A DNA stretch of 64,000 nucleotides from Prosthecobacter sp. (GTDB lineage: Bacteria; Verrucomicrobiota; Verrucomicrobiia; Verrucomicrobiales; Verrucomicrobiaceae), in NCBI RefSeq assembly GCF_014879935.1, contig NZ_JACSRD010000146.1:1-64000 (forward strand), in the 5' to 3' direction. Shown piece by piece: positions 9,932 through 19,232 of the stretch (its first letter is position 1; each line of letters opens with the position of its first letter). The notes under the pieces are model-generated. The model ran no database searches. It was not told where the DNA came from and worked only from the letters and a program-made list of their open reading frames with translations. The position numbers were made by a program, and so were the translations under genes.

Positions 9932-11484
9932 AACTGCGTGACATCATCCCGCACCTGGAACGGCCGGCCGTTTCGGGAAGCCTCGACACGGAGGTGACCG
10001 GCTTCACCTACGATTCGCGCAAAGCCGGTCCTGGCATCGTTTTCGTCGCCATGCGTGGCTCGAATGCGGACGGCCACAGCTTCATTCCGAAGGCCATCGA
10101 ACTCGGCGCCGCCGCCATCATCGCCGAACAGGCTCCGGCGGAGGATTGTGCCACGCCGTGGGTTCACGTGCGCCATTCGCGCATCGCCCTGGCCCAGGCG
10201 GCCGCGGCTTTGAACGGCCATCCGGCCAAGGTGCTCACCATCGCCGGTGTCACGGGCACGAACGGGAAGACCACCACGGCCTTCCTCATGCATCACCTTT
10301 TCAACGCCGCCCAGTTGCGCAGCGGCCTGCTCGGCACCGTGTTCTACGATCTCGGTGGCGAGCAGCACATGCCCGCCACGCACACCACGCCCGAATCGCT
10401 CGAGATCCAGGGCCTGCTGGGCCAGATGCGGGACAATGGCTGCCGCGCCTGCGCCATGGAGGTTTCCTCTCATGCGCTCGATCAGGATCGCGTGTTCGGC
10501 CTGCCTTTCGCCGCTGCGATCTTCACCAACCTCACGCAGGACCATCTCGATTATCACGGCACGATGGAGAAATACTTCGAGGCCAAGGTGCGGCTGTTTG
10601 AAATGTCCGCCGCCCTGCCGCGCTCGTCGCTCATCATCAATGGGGACGACTCCTGGGGCCGCAAGCTGGTGGACCGCTTCCAAAACACCGGCCGCGTCAC
10701 GCGTTTCGGCTTCGGCGTGCACAATGAGTTCCGCGCCATCAACGTGCGGTACGACTTCACCGGCACCACCTTCGAACTGGAGGCCCGGGGCCGCAGTTTC
10801 CTCGTCCGCACGCCTCTGATCGGCGACTTCAATGTGTACAACACGCTCGGCGCGCTCGCAGCCGCTCACGGCGTCGGTTTGAACCTGCGTGAAGCCATCC
10901 GTCATATGCAAAACGCCCCGCAGGTGCCCGGACGGCTCGAACGCGTGTCGGAAAACACCCGTTTCCATGTCTTCGTCGATTACGCCCACACGCCGGACGG
11001 CATCGTGAACGCCTTGAAGACCGTCCGTGCGCTGCGTCCACGCCGCATCATCACCGTTTTCGGCTGCGGGGGCGACCGCGACCGCATGAAGCGGCCGAAG
11101 ATGGCTGCTGCGGCCGAGGAAGGCAGCGACATTTGCGTGCTCACGTCCGACAATCCGCGCACCGAGGACCCGGAACAGATCCTGAACGACGCCAAGGCCG
11201 GCTTTGCCCGTCCGAAGGGCCATGCCATCATCCCCGACCGTCGCGAGGCCATCCGCGTCGCCTTCGAAGGCGCCCGTGAGGGCGACATCGTCGTCATCGC
11301 CGGCAAAGGCCACGAAGATTACCAGGACATCAAGGGCAAGAAGCATCCCTTCGACGACCGCAAGGTCGCCCGCCAGCTCCTGCACGACCTCAAAGCTGCC
11401 CGCGCCCAGGAGCGCGAGGAGAAAGCCGCCGAGCGCGAAGCCCAGCGCGGCGGTTTTGGACGCCCACCCCGATTCGACCGCTGA
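9928..11484 (+). CDS. murE: UDP-N-acetylmuramoyl-L-alanyl-D-glutamate--2,6-diaminopimelate ligase
   Basis: 'GVTGTNGKTTTAFLMHHLF', 'FVDYAHTPDGIVNALKTVR', 'TSDNPRTEDPEQI'; ATGA overlap with ftsI. Confidence 0.93.
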   Translation: MKLRDIIPHLERPAVSGSLDTEVTGFTYDSRKAGPGIVFVAMRGSNADGHSFIPKAIELGAAAIIAEQAPAEDCATPWVHVRHSRIALAQAAAALNGHPAKVLTIAGVTGTNGKTTTAFLMHHLFNAAQLRSGLLGTVFYDLGGEQHMPATHTTPESLEIQGLLGQMRDNGCRACAMEVSSHALDQDRVFGLPFAAAIFTNLTQDHLDYHGTMEKYFEAKVRLFEMSAALPRSSLIINGDDSWGRKLVDRFQNTGRVTRFGFGVHNEFRAINVRYDFTGTTFELEARGRSFLVRTPLIGDFNVYNTLGALAAAHGVGLNLREAIRHMQNAPQVPGRLERVSENTRFHVFVDYAHTPDGIVNALKTVRALRPRRIITVFGCGGDRDRMKRPKMAAAAEEGSDICVLTSDNPRTEDPEQILNDAKAGFARPKGHAIIPDRREAIRVAFEGAREGDIVVIAGKGHEDYQDIKGKKHPFDDRKVARQLLHDLKAARAQEREEKAAEREAQRGGFGRPPRFDR

Positions 11485-11500
11485 TGATCGCCGCTCCAAT

Positions 11501-11580
11501 GACGAATGCCGAATGCCGAATGCCGAATGCCCTCGGCATCTGGCCTGCATTTGTCATTCGTCATTCGTCATTCGTTATTT
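11501..11580. repeat. Heptad-based imperfect inverted repeat: (GACGAAT)(GCCGAAT)3 ... (GTCATTC)3 GTTATTT
   Basis: Read directly. Left heptads 11501-11528, right heptads 11553-11580. Arms pair imperfectly, with mismatches roughly every 7 nt. Ends 4 nt before the murF ATG. Confidence 0.9.
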
Positions 11581-11584
11581 TTTC

Positions 11585-12949
11585 ATGAAGCCGACCCCGA
11601 TCCAGACTCTCGCCCAATTCGCCGCAGGCACGCTGCGGGGCGACGGATCGCGCCTGGTCACGAAGGTGAACACCGATTCGCGCAAAATCGCTGATGGCGA
11701 CGTGTTCGTGGCGCTGGTCGGGGAAAAGTTCGACGCGCATGACTTCATCCCGCAGGTCGCTGCCGCCGGAGCCGCCGTTGTTGTTGTCAGCAAGGTGAAC
11801 TCCGCCTGGGGCACCCTGCCTTGCGCGGTGATCGAAGTGGGTGACACGCTGGTCGCGCTGCAAAGCATGGCCCGTGGTTATCGCCAGCAGCACAACCCGC
11901 TGATCATCGGCCTGACCGGCAGCAACGGCAAAACCTCCACCAAAGACCTCACCGCCATCGTGATGGCGAAGAAGCTCCAGACCCGGGCCACCTTTGGCAA
12001 TTTGAACAACCACATCGGTGTTCCGCTCACGTTGCTGTCGCTCCGCGATGGCGATGAATGCTGCGTCACCGAGATGGGCATGAATCATCCCGGCGAGATC
12101 AAGGTGCTCACCGACATCGCCATTCCCGACGCCGGAATCGTCACGAACGTCGGCATGGCGCACATCGAACACATGGGCACGCAGGATGCGATTGCGTGGG
12201 AAAAGGCCACGCTGCCAGCCCAGGTGAAGCGCGGCGGTGTCGTGGTGCTCAATGCCAACGACAAGTACAGCGCTGTGATCGCCCGCCATTGCCAGGGCAG
12301 TGTCTCGACGGCCGGAGTCGGCTGTGGGGACGTGGCGGCATCGAATCTGCGCGCTGATGCCACCGGAACCAGTTTCTCGCTCGACTTCAGCGGTGAGAAG
12401 ATTGAGGCGCGCCTGCCGATTTTGGGCGAACACATGGTTGGAAACGCCGCCTTGGCTGCCTGCATGGGCTGGAGGCAGGGAATTTCACCGGCGGACATCG
12501 CCGATGCGCTGAATCAGGCCAAGCTGACCGGCGGTCGGGTCGAACCGAAAGTCGTCAAAGGCGTTCGTTTCATCGATGACTCCTACAACGCGAATCCGGA
12601 CAGCATGATCGCTGGCTTGCGCACGCTGAGCACGCTGGGAGAGCCTCAAAGCCGCCGCGTGGCTGTGCTGGGCCGCATGGGCGAGCTGGGGCCGATCGCC
12701 GAGGCCGAACATCGCCGCGTGGGCGAATTCGCCGGCTCGCTGAAGCTCGACGCCGTCTTCAGCGTCGGCGGCAACGAGGCCGCATGGATCACCGAGGCCT
12801 CGAAGGCTTCCTCCTCCGAGCATTTTCCAGATCATGCCGCCTGCGCCGCCCGGCTGCGCGAGTGGCTGCGTGAGGGGGATGTCGTGCTGCTGAAGGGCAG
12901 CCGCTCCGCGCGCATGGAGCAGGTTCTCACGCACTTTTCCGCATCATGA
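11585..12949 (+). CDS. murF: UDP-N-acetylmuramoyl-tripeptide--D-alanyl-D-alanine ligase
   Basis: 'GLTGSNGKTSTKDLTAIVM', 'GNLNNHIGVPLTLL', 'FIDDSYNANPDSM'; start taken at ATG 11585, not the extended ORF start 11204, which overlaps murE. Confidence 0.92.
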   Translation: MKPTPIQTLAQFAAGTLRGDGSRLVTKVNTDSRKIADGDVFVALVGEKFDAHDFIPQVAAAGAAVVVVSKVNSAWGTLPCAVIEVGDTLVALQSMARGYRQQHNPLIIGLTGSNGKTSTKDLTAIVMAKKLQTRATFGNLNNHIGVPLTLLSLRDGDECCVTEMGMNHPGEIKVLTDIAIPDAGIVTNVGMAHIEHMGTQDAIAWEKATLPAQVKRGGVVVLNANDKYSAVIARHCQGSVSTAGVGCGDVAASNLRADATGTSFSLDFSGEKIEARLPILGEHMVGNAALAACMGWRQGISPADIADALNQAKLTGGRVEPKVVKGVRFIDDSYNANPDSMIAGLRTLSTLGEPQSRRVAVLGRMGELGPIAEAEHRRVGEFAGSLKLDAVFSVGGNEAAWITEASKASSSEHFPDHAACAARLREWLREGDVVLLKGSRSARMEQVLTHFSAS

Positions 12950-14091
12950 TGTATTGGCTCTACGAACTCAGGGAATGGATGACCGCTCACGGCTGGATGA
13001 GCGATGACGCAGCCCTGTACAAAATCCTCAATCTCTTCAAGTACCACACCTTCCGTGCGGGTGGAGCCGCGATCACCGCCTTCCTGCTCTCTCTTTTTTA
13101 TGGCGAGCGCCTGATCCGCAAGCTGATCTCCCTCAAGATCGGCCAGCCGATCCGCACGGCCGAGGAAGTGCACAAGCTCTACGAACTGCATGGCAAGAAA
13201 GCCGGCACGCCGACCATGGGCGGCATCTTGATCCTCGGCGCGATCGTGGTTTCCACGCTCGTCTGGGCCAAGTGGGACAACATCATGGTCTGGATCGTCT
13301 TGCTCACGACGATCGGCCTCGGTGCGCTAGGGTTCCGTGACGATTACCTGAAGATCAGCAAGAAGAACTCCAAGGGCGTGAGCGCACGCACCAAGCTCAT
13401 CTGGCAGACCTCCGTGGCCGTGGTGGCCGGGTTCCTTTTCGCCTACGCGGTCCCCGGCGACAACGGCCTCACGTTGCGGGCGCTTTACATCCCGTTCGTG
13501 AAGGACGCGGTGATCACCGACATGCACGTCTTCGCGGTCGCCTTGTTCGCGCTCATCATCGTCGGCGCGTCGAACGCCGTGAATCTCACGGACGGGCTCG
13601 ACGGGCTCGCCACCGGCTGCTCGATCACGACCGCCATCGCGTATGCCGCGTTCGGCTACATCTGCGGCAATGCGCGTTATTCTGACTACCTCGGCGTCGC
13701 GCACAACAGCCTCGCGAACGAGCTTCCCATCATCGCCATGGCGCTGGCGGGCGCCTGCCTTGGCTTTTTGTGGTTCAATGCGCATCCGGCCCGGATGTTC
13801 ATGGGGGACACTGGATCGCTGGCCCTCGGCGGATGCATCGCGACGCTCGCCATCGGCTGCAAGCAGGAGATCGTGCTGGCCCTTGTCGGCGGCGTGTTCG
13901 TGATGGAGGCCTGCAGCGTCATTCTTCAGGTCTGGAGCTTCAAGAAACGCGGCAAGCGCATTTTCCGCATGGCTCCGATTCATCATCACTTCGAGCTCGG
14001 CGGCTGGCATGAGAACCAGGTCATCGTGCGCTTCTGGGTGCTCTCCCTGCTCTTCGCCATGCTCGGCCTCGCCACGCTCAAGATTCGTTAA
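12946..14091 (+). CDS. mraY: Phospho-N-acetylmuramoyl-pentapeptide-transferase
   Basis: 'KKAGTPTMGGILIL', 'NLTDGLDGLATG', 'FMGDTGSLALGG', 'PIHHHFELGGWHENQVIVRFW'; ATGA overlap with murF. Confidence 0.95.
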   Translation: MMYWLYELREWMTAHGWMSDDAALYKILNLFKYHTFRAGGAAITAFLLSLFYGERLIRKLISLKIGQPIRTAEEVHKLYELHGKKAGTPTMGGILILGAIVVSTLVWAKWDNIMVWIVLLTTIGLGALGFRDDYLKISKKNSKGVSARTKLIWQTSVAVVAGFLFAYAVPGDNGLTLRALYIPFVKDAVITDMHVFAVALFALIIVGASNAVNLTDGLDGLATGCSITTAIAYAAFGYICGNARYSDYLGVAHNSLANELPIIAMALAGACLGFLWFNAHPARMFMGDTGSLALGGCIATLAIGCKQEIVLALVGGVFVMEACSVILQVWSFKKRGKRIFRMAPIHHHFELGGWHENQVIVRFWVLSLLFAMLGLATLKIR

Positions 14092-14094
14092 GTC

Positions 14095-15399
14095 ATGAAA
14101 TTCGCCTCCCAGCACTTCGCCATTCTCGGTGCCGGCCGCAGCGGCCTCGGCGCCGCCCGGCTGGCGCGTCTGCATGGTGCGGAGGTGACGATCTTCGATG
14201 AAGGCGACAAGGCGAAGCCGGTGGAGGATTTCCCGTGCGTGCTGGGCCAGCCGGCGCGCGATCTCGTGGTCAAGCCGGGTGATTTTGATCTCGTCATCAT
14301 CAGTCCGGGTTTGGATGAGCACTGGCCGCTGCCGAAGAAATTCACCGACGCAGGTGTCCCGCTCGTTGGCGAGACTGAATTCGCCTTCAACCTGACGGAC
14401 ATGCCCATGGCGGCCATCACCGGCACCAATGGCAAGAGCACCTGCACGGAGCTGATCGCGGCGCTGTTCAACGGCTGCGGCATGAAGTCGATCCCCTGCG
14501 GCAATCACGGCATGTCCTTGAGCGAAGTCGTCGCCAGCGGCGTGCGCCACGACGTGCTGGCGCTCGAAATCAGCAGCTTCCAGCTCGAAACGATCAAAAA
14601 CTTCCGCGCCAAGGCCAGTCTGTGGCTCAACTTCGCCCCGGATCACCTCGACCGCTATCCCGGCATGCCGGAATACTTCGCCGCGAAGGCCCGCATCTTC
14701 GAAAACGTCACCGCTGACGATGTCGCCATCGTGCGCGCCGGTGAAAACGTCTCCAGCGGCCAGGCGCAGCGTTGGACCTTCAGCGCTTACGGTGCGGAAG
14801 CCGACTACACCTATGCTGGCGGCAAGTTTTACCTCCACGGCGGCGAGATCGGCAGCGCCGCCGGTTTGAAGCTGCGCGGCAAGCACAACATGGAGAACGT
14901 GCTCGCGGCATTGATGACGGGGCGCGTGTTCGGTCTGGAGTTTTCCGCGATGCTGAAGGCGATGGAAAGCTATGAGCCGCCGCGTCATCGCTGCGAACTG
15001 GTGCGGACGCTGCGGGATCGCGAGTATATCAATGATTCCAAGGCCACGAACCTGCACGCGCTGGAGGCCTGCCTGCGCTCGCAGGAGCGTCCGATCGTCC
15101 TGATTGCCGGTGGCAAGGACAAGCAGCTCGATTACACGCCTCTGAGGGCCGAATTGAAGGGCCAAGTGCGTGCGATGGTCTTCATCGGTGAGATTGCGCA
15201 GCAACTGGAGCAGACCTTCGGCGATCTGCTGCCCTGCAAGCGTGGCAAGGACATGGCGGAGGCTGTTTCCATCGCCACCGAGCTCGCCCAGGCCGGCGAT
15301 GCGATCATCCTGAGCCCCGGCACCTCCTCTTTCGACATGTACACCGGTTATGCCCAGCGCGGCGATGTGTTCCGCGACGCCGTCAATTCCCTGAACTGA
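14095..15399 (+). CDS. murD: UDP-N-acetylmuramoylalanine--D-glutamate ligase
   Basis: 'ILGAGRSGLGAARLA', 'AITGTNGKSTCTELIAALF', 'NDSKATNLHALEACL', 'LSPGTSSFDMYTGYAQRGDVF'. Confidence 0.93.
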   Translation: MKFASQHFAILGAGRSGLGAARLARLHGAEVTIFDEGDKAKPVEDFPCVLGQPARDLVVKPGDFDLVIISPGLDEHWPLPKKFTDAGVPLVGETEFAFNLTDMPMAAITGTNGKSTCTELIAALFNGCGMKSIPCGNHGMSLSEVVASGVRHDVLALEISSFQLETIKNFRAKASLWLNFAPDHLDRYPGMPEYFAAKARIFENVTADDVAIVRAGENVSSGQAQRWTFSAYGAEADYTYAGGKFYLHGGEIGSAAGLKLRGKHNMENVLAALMTGRVFGLEFSAMLKAMESYEPPRHRCELVRTLRDREYINDSKATNLHALEACLRSQERPIVLIAGGKDKQLDYTPLRAELKGQVRAMVFIGEIAQQLEQTFGDLLPCKRGKDMAEAVSIATELAQAGDAIILSPGTSSFDMYTGYAQRGDVFRDAVNSLN

Positions 15400-15434
15400 T
15401 TTTGAAATACAAACTCCCGCCACCCTCACGTCCC

Positions 15435-16589
15435 ATGAAAATGAAGACGACACCCAAGACCAAGGACAAGAAGCTGCTGCTCAATCTCATCGATGGAGAG
15501 CGGCATCGTCATCGCGTGGCGCTCGTCACGGAAGAGGGCGAATGGAACCAGCATGAGCCGAACTCCGGCATGGCGCGCATGTTTGTCGTCATGTTGCTGG
15601 TTCACGTCGTGCTGATCGGCGGCATCATCATCTACGATTTCATGGGTGAGGATGAGTCTCCGCAGCAGACCGTGACACAGGCCGCCCGTGCCATGACGAC
15701 CAGCTCCGGCCTGCCGCAGACGGCGCCTGAGATCGTTACCGCGCAGGCGCAAGCCGCGGCGGACACGGTGCAATTCGACAGCTACGAGATGCGGTCGGGC
15801 GATTCGCTCAAGAGCATCGCCACGAAGTTCGGCACGACGGAGGAGGAGATCACGCGGCTGAACATGATCGACAAAGGACTGCAAATCGGCCCTGGAACGA
15901 TGTTGCGCGTGCCGAAACAACCGGTGTTGAGCGCCATCCCGGTGGACCGGCAGACCTTGAAGCCGCAACTGCCCGAACCTGATGCGACGAAGCCGTTGGC
16001 GGTGCAGGATCAGCCGCCCACGGTGACGAAGGAACCGAGTGAGGCGGTGAAACCGTCCGAAGCTCCCGCCAGCCTTTCGGCCGCGCTGACTCCGATGTCC
16101 CTGCTGACACCCGGCGAGACGCCGCCGGCCACCAGTGCGATCGCCTCGGCCGACATCCCGGCCACCACGGCCGCTCCGAAGGAGGACATCGCCGCCCTGC
16201 CGGCACCGACGAGACCTGGTGTTGCTTCCCTGCTGCAATCGGAGGCGCCCGAACACTCCGGGTCGAAGGAAACGCCGAAACGTGCGGAGCCCAAAGCCCT
16301 GCCCAAGCCCGCACCGGTGCTGCCGCCGACCCAGATGCTCAAAAAAATCGCCGACACGCCGCCTGCGCCGGTGAAGAAGAGCGAGCCGGCACGGAAGCCG
16401 GTGGAAACGCCTTCCAAGTCCGTCGCGAAGGCGACACCGGTGCGCATGCACGCCTTGCAGTCGGGCGAGACGCTCTATCGCTTGTCATCGAAGTATGGCG
16501 TCTCCGTGACTGCGATTCAGAAGGCCAACAACATCAAGAATCCCAATGCCATGCGTGAAGGCATGAAGCTGGTGATCCCGGCGAAATAG
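15435..16589 (+). CDS. Membrane-anchored protein with two LysM domains
   Basis: 'YEMRSGDSLKSIATKFGTTEEEITRLN' and C-terminal 'HALQSGETLYRLSSKYGVSVTAIQKANNI'; single TM 'MFVVMLLVHVVLIGGIIIYDF'. Start ATG 15435 (alternative TTG 15402). Confidence 0.8.
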   Translation: MKMKTTPKTKDKKLLLNLIDGERHRHRVALVTEEGEWNQHEPNSGMARMFVVMLLVHVVLIGGIIIYDFMGEDESPQQTVTQAARAMTTSSGLPQTAPEIVTAQAQAAADTVQFDSYEMRSGDSLKSIATKFGTTEEEITRLNMIDKGLQIGPGTMLRVPKQPVLSAIPVDRQTLKPQLPEPDATKPLAVQDQPPTVTKEPSEAVKPSEAPASLSAALTPMSLLTPGETPPATSAIASADIPATTAAPKEDIAALPAPTRPGVASLLQSEAPEHSGSKETPKRAEPKALPKPAPVLPPTQMLKKIADTPPAPVKKSEPARKPVETPSKSVAKATPVRMHALQSGETLYRLSSKYGVSVTAIQKANNIKNPNAMREGMKLVIPAK

Positions 16590-16595
16590 CAAGGA

Positions 16596-16699
16596 GCGTA
16601 GAGCGAAGGGCAAAGAGACAGGCTCAGGTCCACATCGCTCCAAACCATTTGTGAATCGTCCAACTTCAGACTCTTCGCTCTTTGCCCTTAGCCCTACGC
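16596..16699. repeat. 22-bp inverted repeat (20/22) spanning the LysM-ftsW intergenic region
   Basis: GCGTAGAGCGAAGGGCAAAGAG (16596-16617) versus the reverse complement of 16678-16699 (GCGTAGGGCTAAGGGCAAAGAG). Right arm ends 4 nt before the ftsW ATG. Confidence 0.9.
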
Positions 16700-16703
16700 T
16701 TTC

Positions 16704-17864
16704 ATGGCCAGACACTCCATCTTCCTGCTCATCCTGGCGGCGGTCTCATTGATCGCTCTCGGCATCACGATGCTGGCGAGCACCACGTTCGAAGTCGCTG
16801 GCGAAGGCGCGGAGGATTATGTGACGCTCTGGCGGCAGCTCGTCTGGCTGGGCGTTTCCGTTGCCGGCTGCATGGTGGCGGCATTGATCGACTACAATGT
16901 CTGGATGCGCTGGCGCTGGCACATCCTGATCACCGCGGCGGTGCTGCTGGCGCTCTGCTACGCGCCGCTGATCGGCGTGAAGATCAATGGCTCGCGCCGC
17001 TGGATCGGCATGCAGGGCTTTGGCATCTCTAGCTTCCGCGTGCAGCCCTCCGAATTCGGCAAGATCGCCCTGATCATCGTGCTGGCGGGCTGGTTTGCCA
17101 CGCATGAGACGCTCACCCGGACGTTCTGGCGTGGATTCGCCCTGCCGGGTCTGATTTTGATGGGAGTGGTGGGGCTGATCGGCTGCGAGTTCGATCTCGG
17201 CAGCGCCCTGCTCACGGCGACTGTGGGCATGGGGGTGATGTTTGTGGCCGGAACGAAGATCCGCTATCTCGTGCTGATCATTCTGGCCTGCGGAGCGGGT
17301 TTGTGGGCGGGCGTGAAATACCTGCCGAACCGCTTTGACCGCATCATGGTCACCTTTGACCTCGAAAAGCACAAGGAGGGCCTCGGTTTGCAGCAGTGGG
17401 TGTCCAAGCTGGCCTTCGGCTCCGGCGGCGTCGATGGCCGGGGCTTGGGCGAAGGGCGCATGAAGCTGTCCTACCTGCCCGAAGCACACACTGACTTCAT
17501 TTTCCCGATGGTGGGGGAGGAACTGGGCCTGCGCGGCACGGCGGCCGTCGTCCTGGCCTTCGCGGTGCTGGTGATGAGCGGCTTCATGGTCTCCGCCTAT
17601 GCGCCCAATCGTTTTGGCAAGCTGCTCGGCGCAGGTCTCACGTTTCTGCTGGGGATGGAAGCACTCTTGAACATGGGGGTGACGACCGCGTTGCTGCCGA
17701 ACAAGGGCCTCCCGCTGCCCTTCGTGAGCTACGGTGGTTCCAGCCTGGTGGCTGCGATGGTCGCGGTGGGCATCCTGATCAACATCCATCGCCAGGGCGT
17801 GCATCTGACCTGGGATCAACTTCCCGTGATCCGCCGGAAGCGCCGCTGGACGCCGCAGTTGTAG
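16704..17864 (+). CDS. ftsW: FtsW/RodA/SpoVE-family peptidoglycan polymerase
   Basis: Polytopic; 'AHTDFIFPMVGEELGLRGT', 'LPNKGLPLPFVSYGGSSLVAAM'. Confidence 0.88.
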   Translation: MARHSIFLLILAAVSLIALGITMLASTTFEVAGEGAEDYVTLWRQLVWLGVSVAGCMVAALIDYNVWMRWRWHILITAAVLLALCYAPLIGVKINGSRRWIGMQGFGISSFRVQPSEFGKIALIIVLAGWFATHETLTRTFWRGFALPGLILMGVVGLIGCEFDLGSALLTATVGMGVMFVAGTKIRYLVLIILACGAGLWAGVKYLPNRFDRIMVTFDLEKHKEGLGLQQWVSKLAFGSGGVDGRGLGEGRMKLSYLPEAHTDFIFPMVGEELGLRGTAAVVLAFAVLVMSGFMVSAYAPNRFGKLLGAGLTFLLGMEALLNMGVTTALLPNKGLPLPFVSYGGSSLVAAMVAVGILINIHRQGVHLTWDQLPVIRRKRRWTPQL

Positions 17865-17990
17865 GCGGTCTTAGCCCTTGATCATGGACGCTTCGTGGCT
17901 TTCCTCAGCTTTGCCGGGGTCGTCCTCCGCCAGGGTCAACGGGACCCGCGAAGTGCTTCCGGTTCAACCCTTTCAGCCTTTTGAATCTCA

Positions 17991-19118
17991 GTGAAACAGA
18001 AAAATCCGAAGTCCGTCCACGTGCTCATTGCGTGTGGCGGCACCGGGGGGCATTTGTTCCCCGGCATCGCCGTGGGTGAGGTGCTCGCCTCACGCGGCCA
18101 TGACGTCACGCTGCTCATCAGCGAAAAGAAAATCGATTCCCTGGCCGCCTCCGGCCACAAGGAGCTGCGCTTCGAGAAAATGCCGTTCCTGGCCATGCCG
18201 AAGCCGTGGTCGCCGAAGATGATCGGCTTTTTGAAAGGACTGTGGCAGGGCACGAAACGCTGCCGCCAGATCATCCGGGATCATGATGTCAAAGTGGTGC
18301 TCGGCATGGGCGGCTTCACGTCGTTCGCGCCGCTTTATGCGGGCCGCAAGGAAGGCTGCCGCACCTTGATTCACGAAAGCAATGCGATCCCCGGCAAGGC
18401 GAACCGCCTGAACGCCCGCTTCAGCGACATCGTGCTGTGCGGGCTCGAAGCCTGCAAAGAGCACTTCCCGAAACACGGCGATGTGCGTGTCGTCGGCACG
18501 CCGATCCGCAGCAGCATGAAGCAGCAGAACGGCGACGACCCGAGGGCGTTTTTCAAGCTGGACAAGGACAGGCGTACGCTGCTCGTCATGGGCGGCAGCC
18601 AGGGAGCTCGTGGCGTGAACCGCGCGGTGGGCATGGCGCTCGAGCAATTCGAGAGCATGGGCATCCAGGTGCTGCACATCGCCGGACCGACCGATTACGA
18701 GGAGGTGCGTGATGTTTATGCGAAGATCCCGATGCTGAAGCAGCATGTGGCCGCGTTCTGCCATCGCATGGATCTGGCGTATCGCGCAGCGGATGTCGCC
18801 GTCGCACGTTCAGGGGCCTCGTCGATGTCGGAGCTGGCTTACTTCGGCGTGCCGAGCCTGCTGGTGCCTTATCCGTATGCCGCTGAGGATCATCAGACGC
18901 GGAACGCGGAGATTTTCGACCAGGTGGGTGCTGGTCGCATGATCAAGGAGAGCGATTTGAACGCCGACTCGCTCGCCGACGCCGTGCGGAGCATCGTGAA
19001 TGACACGCGGAAGGCTGGCGACATGAAGAAGGCGGCGCAGAAGCTCGCGGTGAAGAATTCCGCCGAGAAAATCGCCGACCTGATCGTCAAGGAGGCTGAC
19101 AAGGCCCAGACCGCGTAA
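17991..19118 (+). CDS. murG: UDP-N-acetylglucosamine--N-acetylmuramyl-(pentapeptide) pyrophosphoryl-undecaprenol N-acetylglucosamine transferase
   Basis: 'ACGGTGGHLFPGIAVGEVL', 'GMGGFTSFAPLYAG', 'HESNAIPGKANR', 'ARSGASSMSELAYFGVPSLLVPYPYAAEDHQTRNAE'; GTG start. Confidence 0.92.
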   Translation: MKQKNPKSVHVLIACGGTGGHLFPGIAVGEVLASRGHDVTLLISEKKIDSLAASGHKELRFEKMPFLAMPKPWSPKMIGFLKGLWQGTKRCRQIIRDHDVKVVLGMGGFTSFAPLYAGRKEGCRTLIHESNAIPGKANRLNARFSDIVLCGLEACKEHFPKHGDVRVVGTPIRSSMKQQNGDDPRAFFKLDKDRRTLLVMGGSQGARGVNRAVGMALEQFESMGIQVLHIAGPTDYEEVRDVYAKIPMLKQHVAAFCHRMDLAYRAADVAVARSGASSMSELAYFGVPSLLVPYPYAAEDHQTRNAEIFDQVGAGRMIKESDLNADSLADAVRSIVNDTRKAGDMKKAAQKLAVKNSAEKIADLIVKEADKAQTA

Positions 19119-19143
19119 ATCCAGCCGATCTTGCCATTTCCTG

Positions 19144-19175
19144 TGCTTCTGGCCGGACCGGAAGCATCCTTGTTT
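19144..19175 (+). terminator. Candidate intrinsic terminator downstream of murG
   Basis: TGCTTCTGG-CCGGA-CCGGAAGCA hairpin (one G.U pair) followed by TCCTTGTTT. Confidence 0.5.
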
Positions 19176-19232
19176 GAAACACCGGGCGGAACCGCTATGT
19201 ATCCAGCCCCTCAAACCCCAACCTCACCTCCT

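Noticed and set aside
11501-11580. CRISPR-like array
   Set aside because: Units are 7 bp without spacers and occur in opposite orientations; this is a heptad inverted repeat, not CRISPR.
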